A stretch of DNA of 64,000 bases from Nocardioides luteus (GTDB lineage: Bacteria; Actinomycetota; Actinomycetes; Propionibacteriales; Nocardioidaceae), in assembly GCF_014648595.1 (NCBI RefSeq), contig NZ_BMRK01000003.1, forward strand, positions 106,246 to 170,245. Reading direction: 5' to 3'. This document shows positions 25,293 through 32,502 of the stretch, in pieces (within the stretch, counting starts at the first letter, position 1; every line of letters begins with the position of its first letter). Below the pieces are notes generated by a model. It saw only the letters and a list, made by a program, of their open reading frames with translations, was not told the DNA's origin and made no database searches. A program made the translations under genes and the position numbers.

Positions 25293-26090
25293 ATGCTTCC
25301 GCCTCCCAGTCCTGACGGGGTCGCCGTCGTCACCGGAGCCTCGTCGGGGATCGGGGCGGAGATCGCTCGCGAGCTCGCCCGGCGCGGTCATCGGGTGGCG
25401 CTGGTCGCGCGGCGTACGGACCTCCTGCGCGAGCTCGCCGATTCGCTCGGCGGTGCGGAGGTGCTGCCGGTCGACCTGGCCGACCGCGAGCAACGCGCGG
25501 CGCTACCGGATCAGATCGCCGACCTCGGCTTGGTCCCCTACATCCTGGTCAACAACGCCGGGATGGCAAACCTCGGGCCGGTCGCCGAGTCCGACCCGGC
25601 GGCCGAGCTGCGCCTGGTCGAGGTCGACGTCAGCGCCGTGGTCGACCTGTGCAGCCGGATCATCCCGGGCATGGTCGAACGTGGCCGCGGAGCCGTGCTG
25701 AACGTGGCCTCGGTCGGGGCCTTCGGCCCGGTGCCCGGCCAGGCCACCTACGGCGCCGCCAAGGCGTTCGTGCTCTCCTACACCGACGCGATGTACGAGG
25801 AGCTTCGCGGCACCGGTGTCACCGCGGCAACACTGTGCCCGGGTCCGGTGCGCACCGGCTTCGGAGCGGCAGCGGGCATCCCGGACGAGGAGGCCGAGAA
25901 GTCGCTGCCGGCCTTCATGTGGCGCCAGGCCGATGCCGTCGCGAAGACTGCGGTCGACGGCTTGGCCCGGGGGCAGCGGGTCATCGTCCCCGGCACCCCC
26001 AACCGCGTCGCGGCAGCGTTCAACCACCACCTTCCCCGGCGACTGCTGCTGTCGATGGTCGCGCGCAACCACCCGGGTCTCGCGGAATGA
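25293..26090 (+). CDS. Short-chain dehydrogenase/reductase
   Basis: This is 265 residues from ATG 25293 (MLPPPSPDG). A classical SDR: cofactor motif TGASSGIGAEIA, VNNAGMANLG, the catalytic Ser in NVASVGAFGP and YGAAK (Tyr-x-x-x-Lys), then LCPGPVRTGFGAA. The Arg-rich stretch after the second beta strand (ARRTDLLREL) suggests NADP(H). The C-terminal FNHHLPRRLLLSMVARNHPGL is like the 'DltE-like' or ketoreductase SDRs of actinobacteria. It starts 55 bp after paaX and may be transcribed with it. The substrate is unknown. Confidence 0.9.
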   Translation: MLPPPSPDGVAVVTGASSGIGAEIARELARRGHRVALVARRTDLLRELADSLGGAEVLPVDLADREQRAALPDQIADLGLVPYILVNNAGMANLGPVAESDPAAELRLVEVDVSAVVDLCSRIIPGMVERGRGAVLNVASVGAFGPVPGQATYGAAKAFVLSYTDAMYEELRGTGVTAATLCPGPVRTGFGAAAGIPDEEAEKSLPAFMWRQADAVAKTAVDGLARGQRVIVPGTPNRVAAAFNHHLPRRLLLSMVARNHPGLAE

Positions 26091-26101
26091 TCAGGCCGGG
26101 G

Positions 26102-27274
26102 TCACGCCGGCTGGGTCGACGCCCGACCGACCGGACGAGCGAGCGCGAGCAGCACGAGCGCACCGATCGCGAACGCCGCCGCGGCGATCGGTAGACCTCC
26201 GACCCCGACACCGGAGAGGAGGACCCCGCCGATCGCGGCGCCGATCGAGACTCCGAGGTAGGTGCCCGAGGTGTTGAGCGCCAGCGCCTGCCCTGCGACG
26301 GGGCCGGCGAGGGCGTGGAGACGGGCCTGGATCGCCGGCGAGTTCCAGAACGCCATGGCCGCCCACACCGTCGTCACGACCAGCACGAGCAGCAGGGGTG
26401 CCGGACGGGCACCCCACAGACCCCACAGGCCTGCCATCGCAGCGACGATCACGCCGACGCCGAACAGCAGCGCACGGTCCGCACCCCAGCGGTCGGTGGC
26501 GAGCCCGCCGAGCCAGATCCCGGCGATCCCGGCGACGCCGGCCAGACCGAAGGCGAGGCCGCGCATGTCGACACCACCGGTCGTCGTGGTCGCGAGGTAG
26601 GGAGCCAGATAGGTGAGCATCATCATCGACCCGGTCATCAGTGCACAGTTGGCCAGCAGCCCCAGCGAGATGGCCGGCTGCCGCAGGGTCCGCAGCTGTT
26701 CACCGAGCGCCGGCGCCTCATCGAGGCGATCCTCGCCGGGCAACGTACGCAGGACGAGCAGCAGGACGAGCGCGCCGGCGATCGCCACGGCGGCGAAGGT
26801 CGCCTGCCATCCGAGCGCGCCGCCGATCCAGGTGCCGACAGGTACGCCGGCAGCGATCGACCCGGTGACACCGAGCGAGATGATGGCAAGGTAGCGACCG
26901 ACCTTGTCAGCCGGCGCATGGCCGGCGGCGTAGGCGAACAGCGCGGGGGTGGCACTGGCCGCCGCCAGGGCGGCGACCACCCGTAGCACCATCAGGACGG
27001 CGAACGGCGGCGCGAGGGCCGCCGCAGCGTTCGCGACGACGAAGACCACCAGCGCGACCGCGAACAGCCGGCGCCGCGGGACGCGGGCGAGGACCACCGC
27101 GGCGACCGGCGCAGCGACGGCGACGGTCAGCGAGAACGCGGTGACCAGCTGCCCCGCCTGCCCCTCGCCGACGCCGAGGTCGTCGGCCAGCTCGGGCAGG
27201 ATGCCGGCGATCACGTAGTCATCGGTGTAGAAGACGAACGCCGCGGCGAACAGCGCGACGAGCCATCCGGGCAT
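26102..27274 (-). CDS. MFS transporter of the AraJ/drug-efflux type
   Basis: This is 390 residues from ATG 27274, which overlaps the stop of the upstream membrane-protein gene (TGATG). It has twelve membrane segments. The N-terminus FVFYTDDYVIAGILPELADDLGV and the loop ARVPRRRLFAVAL fit the DHA1 efflux group (AraJ/CmlA-like). The gene is second in an operon with a membrane protein and divergent from a TetR regulator, a common drug- or metabolite-exporter layout. It is convergent with the SDR gene with only 11 bp between. Confidence 0.9.
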   Translation of the reverse strand: MPGWLVALFAAAFVFYTDDYVIAGILPELADDLGVGEGQAGQLVTAFSLTVAVAAPVAAVVLARVPRRRLFAVALVVFVVANAAAALAPPFAVLMVLRVVAALAAASATPALFAYAAGHAPADKVGRYLAIISLGVTGSIAAGVPVGTWIGGALGWQATFAAVAIAGALVLLLVLRTLPGEDRLDEAPALGEQLRTLRQPAISLGLLANCALMTGSMMMLTYLAPYLATTTTGGVDMRGLAFGLAGVAGIAGIWLGGLATDRWGADRALLFGVGVIVAAMAGLWGLWGARPAPLLLVLVVTTVWAAMAFWNSPAIQARLHALAGPVAGQALALNTSGTYLGVSIGAAIGGVLLSGVGVGGLPIAAAAFAIGALVLLALARPVGRASTQPA

Positions 27275-28212
27275 CAGTGCGCGCCACCCTCGGCGGCGAG
27301 CGCGACCCCGGTCGAGGACTGGCCCCGACCCTCGCCCGCGGCCAGGCGGCCCCTCAGCACCATCCAGCCGTAGAGGCAGCTGCCGGGCGTGGTGATCAGC
27401 GCGAGCACGATCATCACCGGGGTCGGGTTGCCGCCGTTGGCGAGCAGCACCTGGGTCGGGCCCTGCAGCGCGGCGACCGCACACCCGGTCCACGTCACCA
27501 GCCACGCGGCACGGCTGTAGCTCTCGCGCCGGGGAGTGGCGTACGGCGCCAGGAACGCCGCGACGGCGAGGATGCCGGTGACCACCAGCACGGTGCGCTG
27601 CGCGGTCGCATCCATGGCCTGCGGCCCTCCCCCGCCCGGGCCCATCAGCCCCCACCAGAGCATGCCGGCACCGAAGGGCAGCAGCCCGAGCGCTCCCGCC
27701 ACCACGACCCATAGCGCAGGCGGCCTGGGCGGCGCGGCCAGGATGCCCGCCCAGCGGTCGACGACGTAGAGCCACAGCAGCACGCAGAGGGCCACGGCCA
27801 TCAGCGCGAAGCCCCCGTAGACCAGGCCGAACACCCACGGCTCGAGGTTGTCCATGCCGCTGGTGCGTACGTTGCCCGAGGTGGCCAGCTGCACGACCAT
27901 GCCCAGCGGCAGACCGAGCAGGATCGGGGCGAGCAGGCCGGTCGCCGCGCCTGCCAGCAGCAGCACGACCCAGGCCGGCACCTTGCGCCCCACCGGCCGG
28001 ATCAGCGCGTAGGCCAGCGCGACCGCGAGCAGGTCGAGCACGATCGTGACGGTGTTGCCGACCAGCATGCGCGAGCTCTCGGCCTCCGCGACGGCTGCAG
28101 CGTTCTTCAGACCGATCTCGGATCCGGCGAGCCAGACCAGCTTGAGGACGGTGTAGGGCACGACGGCCACGATCACGAGGCCGAAGGCGAGCGACTGCAG
28201 ATGCCGTTGCAT
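27274..28212 (-). CDS. Integral membrane protein of unknown function
   Basis: This 312-residue protein has about eight hydrophobic segments: an N-terminal one (FGLVIVAVVPYTVLKLVWLAG), a pair near residues 50-110, and others up to a C-terminal segment ending PGSCLYGWMVLRG. No known catalytic motif is recognised. It is the first gene in the operon with the MFS exporter, divergent from the TetR gene, and is probably under that regulator. The tail (AAGEGRGQSSTGVALAAEGGAH) is cytoplasmic and low-complexity. Orthology cannot be judged by eye. Confidence 0.75.
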   Translation of the reverse strand: MQRHLQSLAFGLVIVAVVPYTVLKLVWLAGSEIGLKNAAAVAEAESSRMLVGNTVTIVLDLLAVALAYALIRPVGRKVPAWVVLLLAGAATGLLAPILLGLPLGMVVQLATSGNVRTSGMDNLEPWVFGLVYGGFALMAVALCVLLWLYVVDRWAGILAAPPRPPALWVVVAGALGLLPFGAGMLWWGLMGPGGGGPQAMDATAQRTVLVVTGILAVAAFLAPYATPRRESYSRAAWLVTWTGCAVAALQGPTQVLLANGGNPTPVMIVLALITTPGSCLYGWMVLRGRLAAGEGRGQSSTGVALAAEGGAH

Positions 28213-28236
28213 GGCATGTCCTTCAATTAGTGACGA

Positions 28237-28257
28237 GTCTCTAGATGATGGTCTCTA
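28237..28257. promoter_or_regulatory. Paired GTCTCTA direct repeats upstream of the TetR gene
   Basis: GTCTCTA occurs at 28237-28243 and 28251-28257, 14 bp apart (start to start), in the short gap between the divergent membrane-protein and TetR genes. It may be the TetR operator, but direct rather than inverted repeats make this less certain. Confidence 0.4.
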
Positions 28258-28277
28258 CCTTGACCTACGCTGGCCCC

Positions 28278-28865
28278 GTGGTCAAGCCCGCACGTTTTAC
28301 GTCCGAAGAGATCCTCGACGCCGCAGCCCAGGCGGTGCATACCCACTGGCGGTCGGCGACCGTCGCTCACGTCACCGCCCTGCTCGGCGCACCGTCCGGC
28401 TCGATCTATCACCGCTTCGCCTCGCGCGACGCACTGTTCGCCTCGGCATGGGTGCGTGCCGTAGGTCGTTTCCACGCGCAGTTCGACGACATACGTGAGA
28501 TCTCCGACCCGGTCGAGGCCATCGTCGAGACGGGCATGCTCATCCCGACCTTCTGCCGGGCCAACCCTGTCGATGCCCGGATGCTCACCGTCTACCGCCA
28601 CCGCGATCTCGTGGCCGCGCCGCCGGCCGGGTTGGAGGACGTGCTGCCCGACCTCAACGCCCCGGTCGGCGGCCTGATCGCGCATCTGGCCGAGCGGCGC
28701 TACGGGCAGGTCAGCCGGCGCAGTCTCGAGGTGACGGCGCTCGCTGCCCGGGACACGCCGTTGGGCATGGTGCGTACGCTCCTCGGCGAGCCCATCCCGA
28801 TCTGGCTCGACAACCCGATCCGGGCAGCGATCAGGGCCGTCGCGGAGCTCGATCTGCCCCACTGA
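28278..28865 (+). CDS. TetR-family transcriptional regulator
   Basis: GTG 28278 (VVKPARFTSEEILDAAAQAV) gives 195 residues and puts the helix-turn-helix at the expected distance from the start; an ATG at 28245 is in frame but would overlap the repeats upstream. The DNA-binding part reads SATVAHVTALLGAPSGSIYHRFASRDALFASAW. The C-terminal ligand domain contains HRDLVAAPPAGLEDVLPDL. It is divergent from the membrane protein/MFS operon, so it probably represses those exporters until a ligand binds. Confidence 0.88.
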   Translation: MVKPARFTSEEILDAAAQAVHTHWRSATVAHVTALLGAPSGSIYHRFASRDALFASAWVRAVGRFHAQFDDIREISDPVEAIVETGMLIPTFCRANPVDARMLTVYRHRDLVAAPPAGLEDVLPDLNAPVGGLIAHLAERRYGQVSRRSLEVTALAARDTPLGMVRTLLGEPIPIWLDNPIRAAIRAVAELDLPH

Positions 28866-28893
28866 CCTGGCCTACCCCGATCTCGTCTCGGGC

Positions 28894-29448
28894 TCAGGCT
28901 GCGGAGCGCTGCTCGACCGGCTCGGGTGAGCGGTGCACGCCCCACCAGCCGAAGGCGAGCAGCAGCGCGCCGGGCACGATGCCCGCCACGAGGTCGATCG
29001 GGAGCGCCCCGGAGCCGAGCAGGGCGAGCACGATGCCCACCGCACCGCAGCCAGCGATCGCCGCCCCCAACCAGTGGAAGAACGGCTGCCGGAAGATCAC
29101 GGCGAGCGGGATGAAGTGGACCCCCACGACCACCGACACCCACGCCACCCCTGCCTCGGGTAGGTCGAGCGGACCCGAGAGCAGCTGCGCGCCGCCGATG
29201 AGCGCCACCGCCTCGATCGCCACCACCAGCCAGTAGCTCTTCGGGAAGCCGCGCCCCACCTCGCGGTCTTCGACCGCCGGCGTACGCCGCGCGAGGCCGA
29301 CCGCCGCGATCACCACCGCCACGAAAGCCGCGGCGGCGAGCAGCCACGAGATCCAGCGCACCGGCGTGGGCAAGGACCCGCTGTTCACGAAGACGTAGAC
29401 CATCCCGAAGGAGGCGCCGATCAACGATCCGACGATCTGTCCTGGCAT
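28894..29448 (-). CDS. Small integral membrane protein
   Basis: This is 184 residues with about five membrane segments: GSLIGASFGMVYVFVNSG, WLLAAAAFVAVVIAAVGLA, YWLVVAIEAVALIGGAQLL, GVAWVSVVVGVHFIPLAVIF and GCGAVGIVLALLGSGALP..GIVPGALLLAFGWW. Internal charged residues are few. It resembles uncharacterised actinobacterial membrane proteins of this size; I do not recognise a named family. The gene is alone between a convergent TetR gene and the menB gene upstream. Confidence 0.75.
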   Translation of the reverse strand: MPGQIVGSLIGASFGMVYVFVNSGSLPTPVRWISWLLAAAAFVAVVIAAVGLARRTPAVEDREVGRGFPKSYWLVVAIEAVALIGGAQLLSGPLDLPEAGVAWVSVVVGVHFIPLAVIFRQPFFHWLGAAIAGCGAVGIVLALLGSGALPIDLVAGIVPGALLLAFGWWGVHRSPEPVEQRSAA

Positions 29449-29464
29449 GCGCTCCTCGATCCCT

Positions 29465-29486
29465 GGCGCGTCCGGGCGGACGCGCC
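29465..29486. terminator. Hairpin downstream of menB
   Basis: GGCGCGTCC and GGACGCGCC pair perfectly over 9 bp with a 4-nt loop (GGGC). It lies 66 bases after the menB stop (29552, minus strand) and just before the start of the membrane-protein gene. There is no U-tract. Confidence 0.5.
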
Positions 29487-29551
29487 GTGTCGGCCGAAGA
29501 CTACGTCGGGAGGGCGAGCCGCGCGCGGTGTTTTCTGGAGGAAGCGCCGGC

Positions 29552-30499
29552 TCAGTAGTACCAGGGGTAGGGCGACCAGTCGGGGTCGCGCTTCTCCAGG
29601 AACTGGTCGCGGCCCTCCTGCGCCTCGTCGGTCATGTACGCCAGACGGGTGGTCTCGCCGGCGAACATCTGCTGGCCGACGAGACCGTCGTCGAGCAGGT
29701 TGAAGGCGTACTTCAGCATCCGCTGCGCTGTGGGCGACTTGCCGTTGATCTTGCGGCCCCACTCGAGCGCGACGTCCTCGAGCTCGGCGTGGGGGACGGC
29801 GCGGTTGACGGTGCCCATGCGTACGCCGTCCTCGGCGGAGTACTCCTCGGCGAGGAAGAAGATCTCGCGGGCGAACTTCTGGCCGACCTGGCGCGCGAGG
29901 TAGGCCGAGCCGTAGCCGCCGTCGAACGAGCCGACGTCGGCGTCGGTCTGCTTGAAGCGCGCGTTCTCGGCGCTCGCCAGGGTCAGGTCGCAGACGACGT
30001 GGAGGGAGTGGCCGCCGCCGGCGGTCCAGCCGGGGACGACGCAGATGACGACCTTCGGCATGAAGCGGATCAGCCGCTGGCACTCGAGGATGTGCAGGCG
30101 GGCGAGCTTGGCCTTGTCGATCGGGGTCGGCTCCTCGGCGCCGGTGCGGCCGGCGGCGTACGCATCGGTCTCCTCGTACTGGTAGCCGGCCTTGCCGCGG
30201 ATGCGCTGGTCGCCGCCGGTGCAGAAGGAGAACTTGCCGTTCTTCTCCGACGGCCCGTTGCCGGTCAGGAGGACGCAGCCGACGTCGGCGGAGGTGCGGG
30301 CGTGCTCGAGGACGCGGAGGAGCTCGTCGACGGTGTGCGGCCGGAAGGCGTTGAGCACGTCGGGGCGGTCGAAGGCGATGCGTACGGTGCCGTGCTCCTT
30401 GGCCCGGTGATAGGTCAGGTCGGTCAGATCCTCGAAGCCCGGCACCTCGTCCCAGCGGCTCGGGTCGAACGTGTTGGAGACTCCTTCGATGGCGCTCAT
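29552..30499 (-). CDS. menB: 1,4-dihydroxy-2-naphthoyl-CoA synthase
   Basis: This 315-residue crotonase has the MenB-specific insert FSFCTGGDQRIRGKAGYQYE, the oxyanion-hole residues in VVPGWTAGGGHSLHVVCDLTLAS, and DADVGSFDGGYGSAYLARQVG with the catalytic Asp. The C-terminus SPYPWYY is typical. It closes the second ring in menaquinone biosynthesis, using succinylbenzoyl-CoA. The long N-terminus (FDPSRWDEVPGFEDLTDLTYHRA) is common in actinobacterial MenB. No other men genes are nearby. Confidence 0.95.
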   Translation of the reverse strand: MSAIEGVSNTFDPSRWDEVPGFEDLTDLTYHRAKEHGTVRIAFDRPDVLNAFRPHTVDELLRVLEHARTSADVGCVLLTGNGPSEKNGKFSFCTGGDQRIRGKAGYQYEETDAYAAGRTGAEEPTPIDKAKLARLHILECQRLIRFMPKVVICVVPGWTAGGGHSLHVVCDLTLASAENARFKQTDADVGSFDGGYGSAYLARQVGQKFAREIFFLAEEYSAEDGVRMGTVNRAVPHAELEDVALEWGRKINGKSPTAQRMLKYAFNLLDDGLVGQQMFAGETTRLAYMTDEAQEGRDQFLEKRDPDWSPYPWYY

Positions 30500-30531
30500 G
30501 GGCTGAGGTTATCCGGCCGGTCCTCTATCGG

Positions 30532-30562
30532 CTTGACCTTGCCCCCAGGGTCAAGGTCTACC
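30532..30562 (+). promoter_or_regulatory. MerR-type operator-promoter
   Basis: CTTGACC (30532-30538) and GGTCAAG (30549-30555) form an inverted repeat. The -35-like TTGACC overlaps the left arm, and a -10-like TCTACC at 30557-30562 lies 18 bp further on, a long spacer typical of promoters that MerR proteins twist into shape. The GTG start of the MerR frame is only 10 bp beyond, so the leader is very short. Confidence 0.7.
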
Positions 30563-30571
30563 GTCGACGAC

Positions 30572-30980
30572 GTGCAGATCAAAGAGCTCGCGGACCAGGC
30601 GGGCGTGACGGTGAAGGCCGTGCGCTACTACGAGTCACGGGGACTGCTCGCCGCGGCGTGCGCGCAACGGATATCGGGACTACGCCGACATGGACGTGCA
30701 GGTGGTGCGGGAGATCCGTGCCCTGCTCTCGCTCGGGCTCACCGCCGAGGAGACGCTGCCGTTCGTCGACTGCCTGCGCGCCGGCAACGACCGTGCCGAC
30801 GTGTGCCCGGCTTCCCTCGAGGCCTATCGGCAGCGCATCGCCGAGATCGACCGGAGGGTCTCGGAGCTGACCGCCCTGCGCGGCGAGCTCGCCGGGCTGC
30901 TGCGCGAAGCGGAGTCGTACCGACCGGCCGCCGAAGCATCGAATTCAGAAGCATCGAACCCAGAAGGAGACAGACGATGA
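30572..30980 (+). pseudogene. MerR-family redox regulator, frameshifted in the DNA-binding domain
   Basis: From GTG 30572 the protein reads VQIKELADQAGVTVKAVRYYESRGLLAAA and then leaves frame. The correct continuation NGYRDYADMDVQVVREIRALLSLGLTAEETLPFVDCLRAG is in another frame from about 30665. Restoring two bases (CG) in the run GCGGCGTGCGCG would give LLAAARARNGYRDYA and a complete protein of about 136 residues. The effector part has cysteines in FVDCL and DVCPASL, which suggest thiol sensing. The stop overlaps the thioredoxin ATG (ATGA). It may be a real mutation or a sequencing error in a GC run. Confidence 0.8.
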
Positions 30981-31312
30981 GCCAGACCGCCGTGACCGAG
31001 GACATCACCGATGCCCAGTTCGTCGAGGACGTACTCATGTCCGAGACGCCGGTGCTCGTGGAGATCTGGGCCGAGTGGTGCCCGCCGTGCCGTCAGCTGG
31101 CGCCCATCCTCGAGAAGATCGCCGCCGAACGGGCGGGAAGCCTGCGCGTGGTGAAGCTGAACCAGGACGAGAACCCGGCGACCTCCGCCGACTATCGGGT
31201 CATGGCGGTGCCGACGATGCTCCTCTTCCGTGGCGGGAAGCCGGTGCTGCAGCTGGTCGGCGCGCGGCCGAAGTCGCACATCGATCGCGAGCTCGACAAG
31301 GCGCTCGCGTGA
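30977..31312 (+). CDS. Thioredoxin with a WCPPC active site
   Basis: This is 111 residues from ATG 30977, overlapping the MerR frame, with GAAGGAGACAG as its ribosome-binding region. Thioredoxin fold: VLVEIWAEWCPPCRQLAPILEKIA with the redox cysteines, then VPTMLLFRGGKPVLQLVGARP with the cis-proline. The active site is WCPPC rather than the usual WCGPC, which normally alters redox potential. Co-transcription with a cysteine-containing MerR gene suggests a small thiol-stress module. Confidence 0.94.
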   Translation: MSQTAVTEDITDAQFVEDVLMSETPVLVEIWAEWCPPCRQLAPILEKIAAERAGSLRVVKLNQDENPATSADYRVMAVPTMLLFRGGKPVLQLVGARPKSHIDRELDKALA

Positions 31313-31357
31313 TCAGGGGCCTTGGAATAGGTCGCGCTCGCTGGTGTTCTAGAGAGC

Positions 31358-31807
31358 ATGACCGAACTGCAAGGTGAATACGTCCCGAGCACGGCCGACT
31401 GGGTGCGCGAGCAGGTCGCCGCGTTCGAGGCCTCCAACGGCGCCGAGGCCAACGTCCTCGAGCGCGACGGCAATCCGATCATCCTGATCACCAACCGCGG
31501 CGCGAAGACCGGCGCGATCCGCAAGACCCCGCTGATGCGGGTCGAGCGCGACGGCCGCTACCTCGCGGTCGCCTCCGTCGGCGGCGGCGACAAGAACCCG
31601 GCCTGGGTGGCCAACTTCCGCGCATACCCCGACATGGTGCTCCAGGACGGCGGCACCAAGAAGGCGTACGTCGCGCGCGAGCTCTCCGGGGCCGAGCGCG
31701 AGGAGTGGTGGGACTACGCGGTGAAGACCTGGCCGACGTACGGCGAGTACCAGCCCAAGACGTCGCGGATCTTCCCACTCTTCCTTCTCGAGCCGGTCGA
31801 CGCATAG
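31358..31807 (+). CDS. Ddn-like deazaflavin (F420)-dependent nitroreductase-family protein
   Basis: This 149-residue protein has the family pattern: an N-terminal helix VREQVAAFEASNGAEA, then ILITNRGAKTGAIRKTPLMRVERDGRYLAVASVGGGDKNPAWVANFRAYPDMVLQDG and a C-terminal YGEYQPKTSRIFPLFLLEPV. The R-x(3)-P-L-M and GG-x(2)-NPAW residues contact the cofactor in Mycobacterium Ddn-type enzymes. It probably reduces quinone-like or other small compounds with F420H2. It is monocistronic or follows the thioredoxin gene by 45 bp. Confidence 0.92.
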   Translation: MTELQGEYVPSTADWVREQVAAFEASNGAEANVLERDGNPIILITNRGAKTGAIRKTPLMRVERDGRYLAVASVGGGDKNPAWVANFRAYPDMVLQDGGTKKAYVARELSGAEREEWWDYAVKTWPTYGEYQPKTSRIFPLFLLEPVDA

Positions 31808-31878
31808 CCAACCAATTGACCGGCACGTAACCGGGACGGTGCGACGAGTGTCGGTTGGCGACGCTAGGGTCTATAGCC

Positions 31879-32490
31879 ATGCCGTTCCTGCTACGCGTCG
31901 AGCTGCCCGACATCCCGGGTTCTCTCGGTCGCCTCGCCTCTGCCATCGGTGAAGCCGGCGGTGACATCGAGGCGATCGAGATCGTCGAGAAGAACACCGT
32001 CGACGGCAGAGCCGTCGATGATGTGCTCCTCGAGACCGAGCCGGGCACGATGCCCGACTCCATCGTCTCGGCGTGCAACGAGCTCGAGGACGTGCACGTC
32101 GTCTGGATCTCCCGTTATGCCGCCGGCGGCAACCTGTTCCTCGATCTCGAGGCCGTCGAGGACCTCACCGAGAACGCCCACGAGGCCCTCGACCGCCTCG
32201 TCGACGTGCTGCCGCTGACCTTCCGCGCCGACTGGGCCTTCCGCGTCCACCGCGTCAACGGCATCGGCCGGTCCACCGAGGGTTCCCCCGAGAACGTCCC
32301 GTTCATCGAGCTCGACCGGCCCGAGCGCATCGAGGTCGACGACGCGGACGAGAACGTCTTCGCCGGCGCCCGCATCGACGGCAACGAGATCGTCATCATC
32401 GGCCGCCGCGGCGGCCCTGACTTCCTCGACTCCGAGCTCGCCCGGCTCGGTCACCTCGCCTCGCTGGCCAGCTCCATCGCACGATCCTGA
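31879..32490 (+). CDS. ACT-domain regulatory protein
   Basis: From ATG 31879 (MPFLLRVELPDIPGSLGRLASAIGEAGGDIEAIEIVEK) this is 203 residues. An N-terminal ACT domain is followed by a second half containing NLFLDLEAVEDLTENAHEALDRLVDVLPLTFRADWAF that looks like a structural partner domain. ACT domains bind small ligands, often amino acids. Similar free-standing proteins are widespread in actinobacteria with no assigned role. A -10-like TCTATA lies just before the start. It is convergent with recD with 12 bp between. Confidence 0.85.
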   Translation: MPFLLRVELPDIPGSLGRLASAIGEAGGDIEAIEIVEKNTVDGRAVDDVLLETEPGTMPDSIVSACNELEDVHVVWISRYAAGGNLFLDLEAVEDLTENAHEALDRLVDVLPLTFRADWAFRVHRVNGIGRSTEGSPENVPFIELDRPERIEVDDADENVFAGARIDGNEIVIIGRRGGPDFLDSELARLGHLASLASSIARS

Positions 32491-32502
32491 CCCGGCTCGT
32501 CC

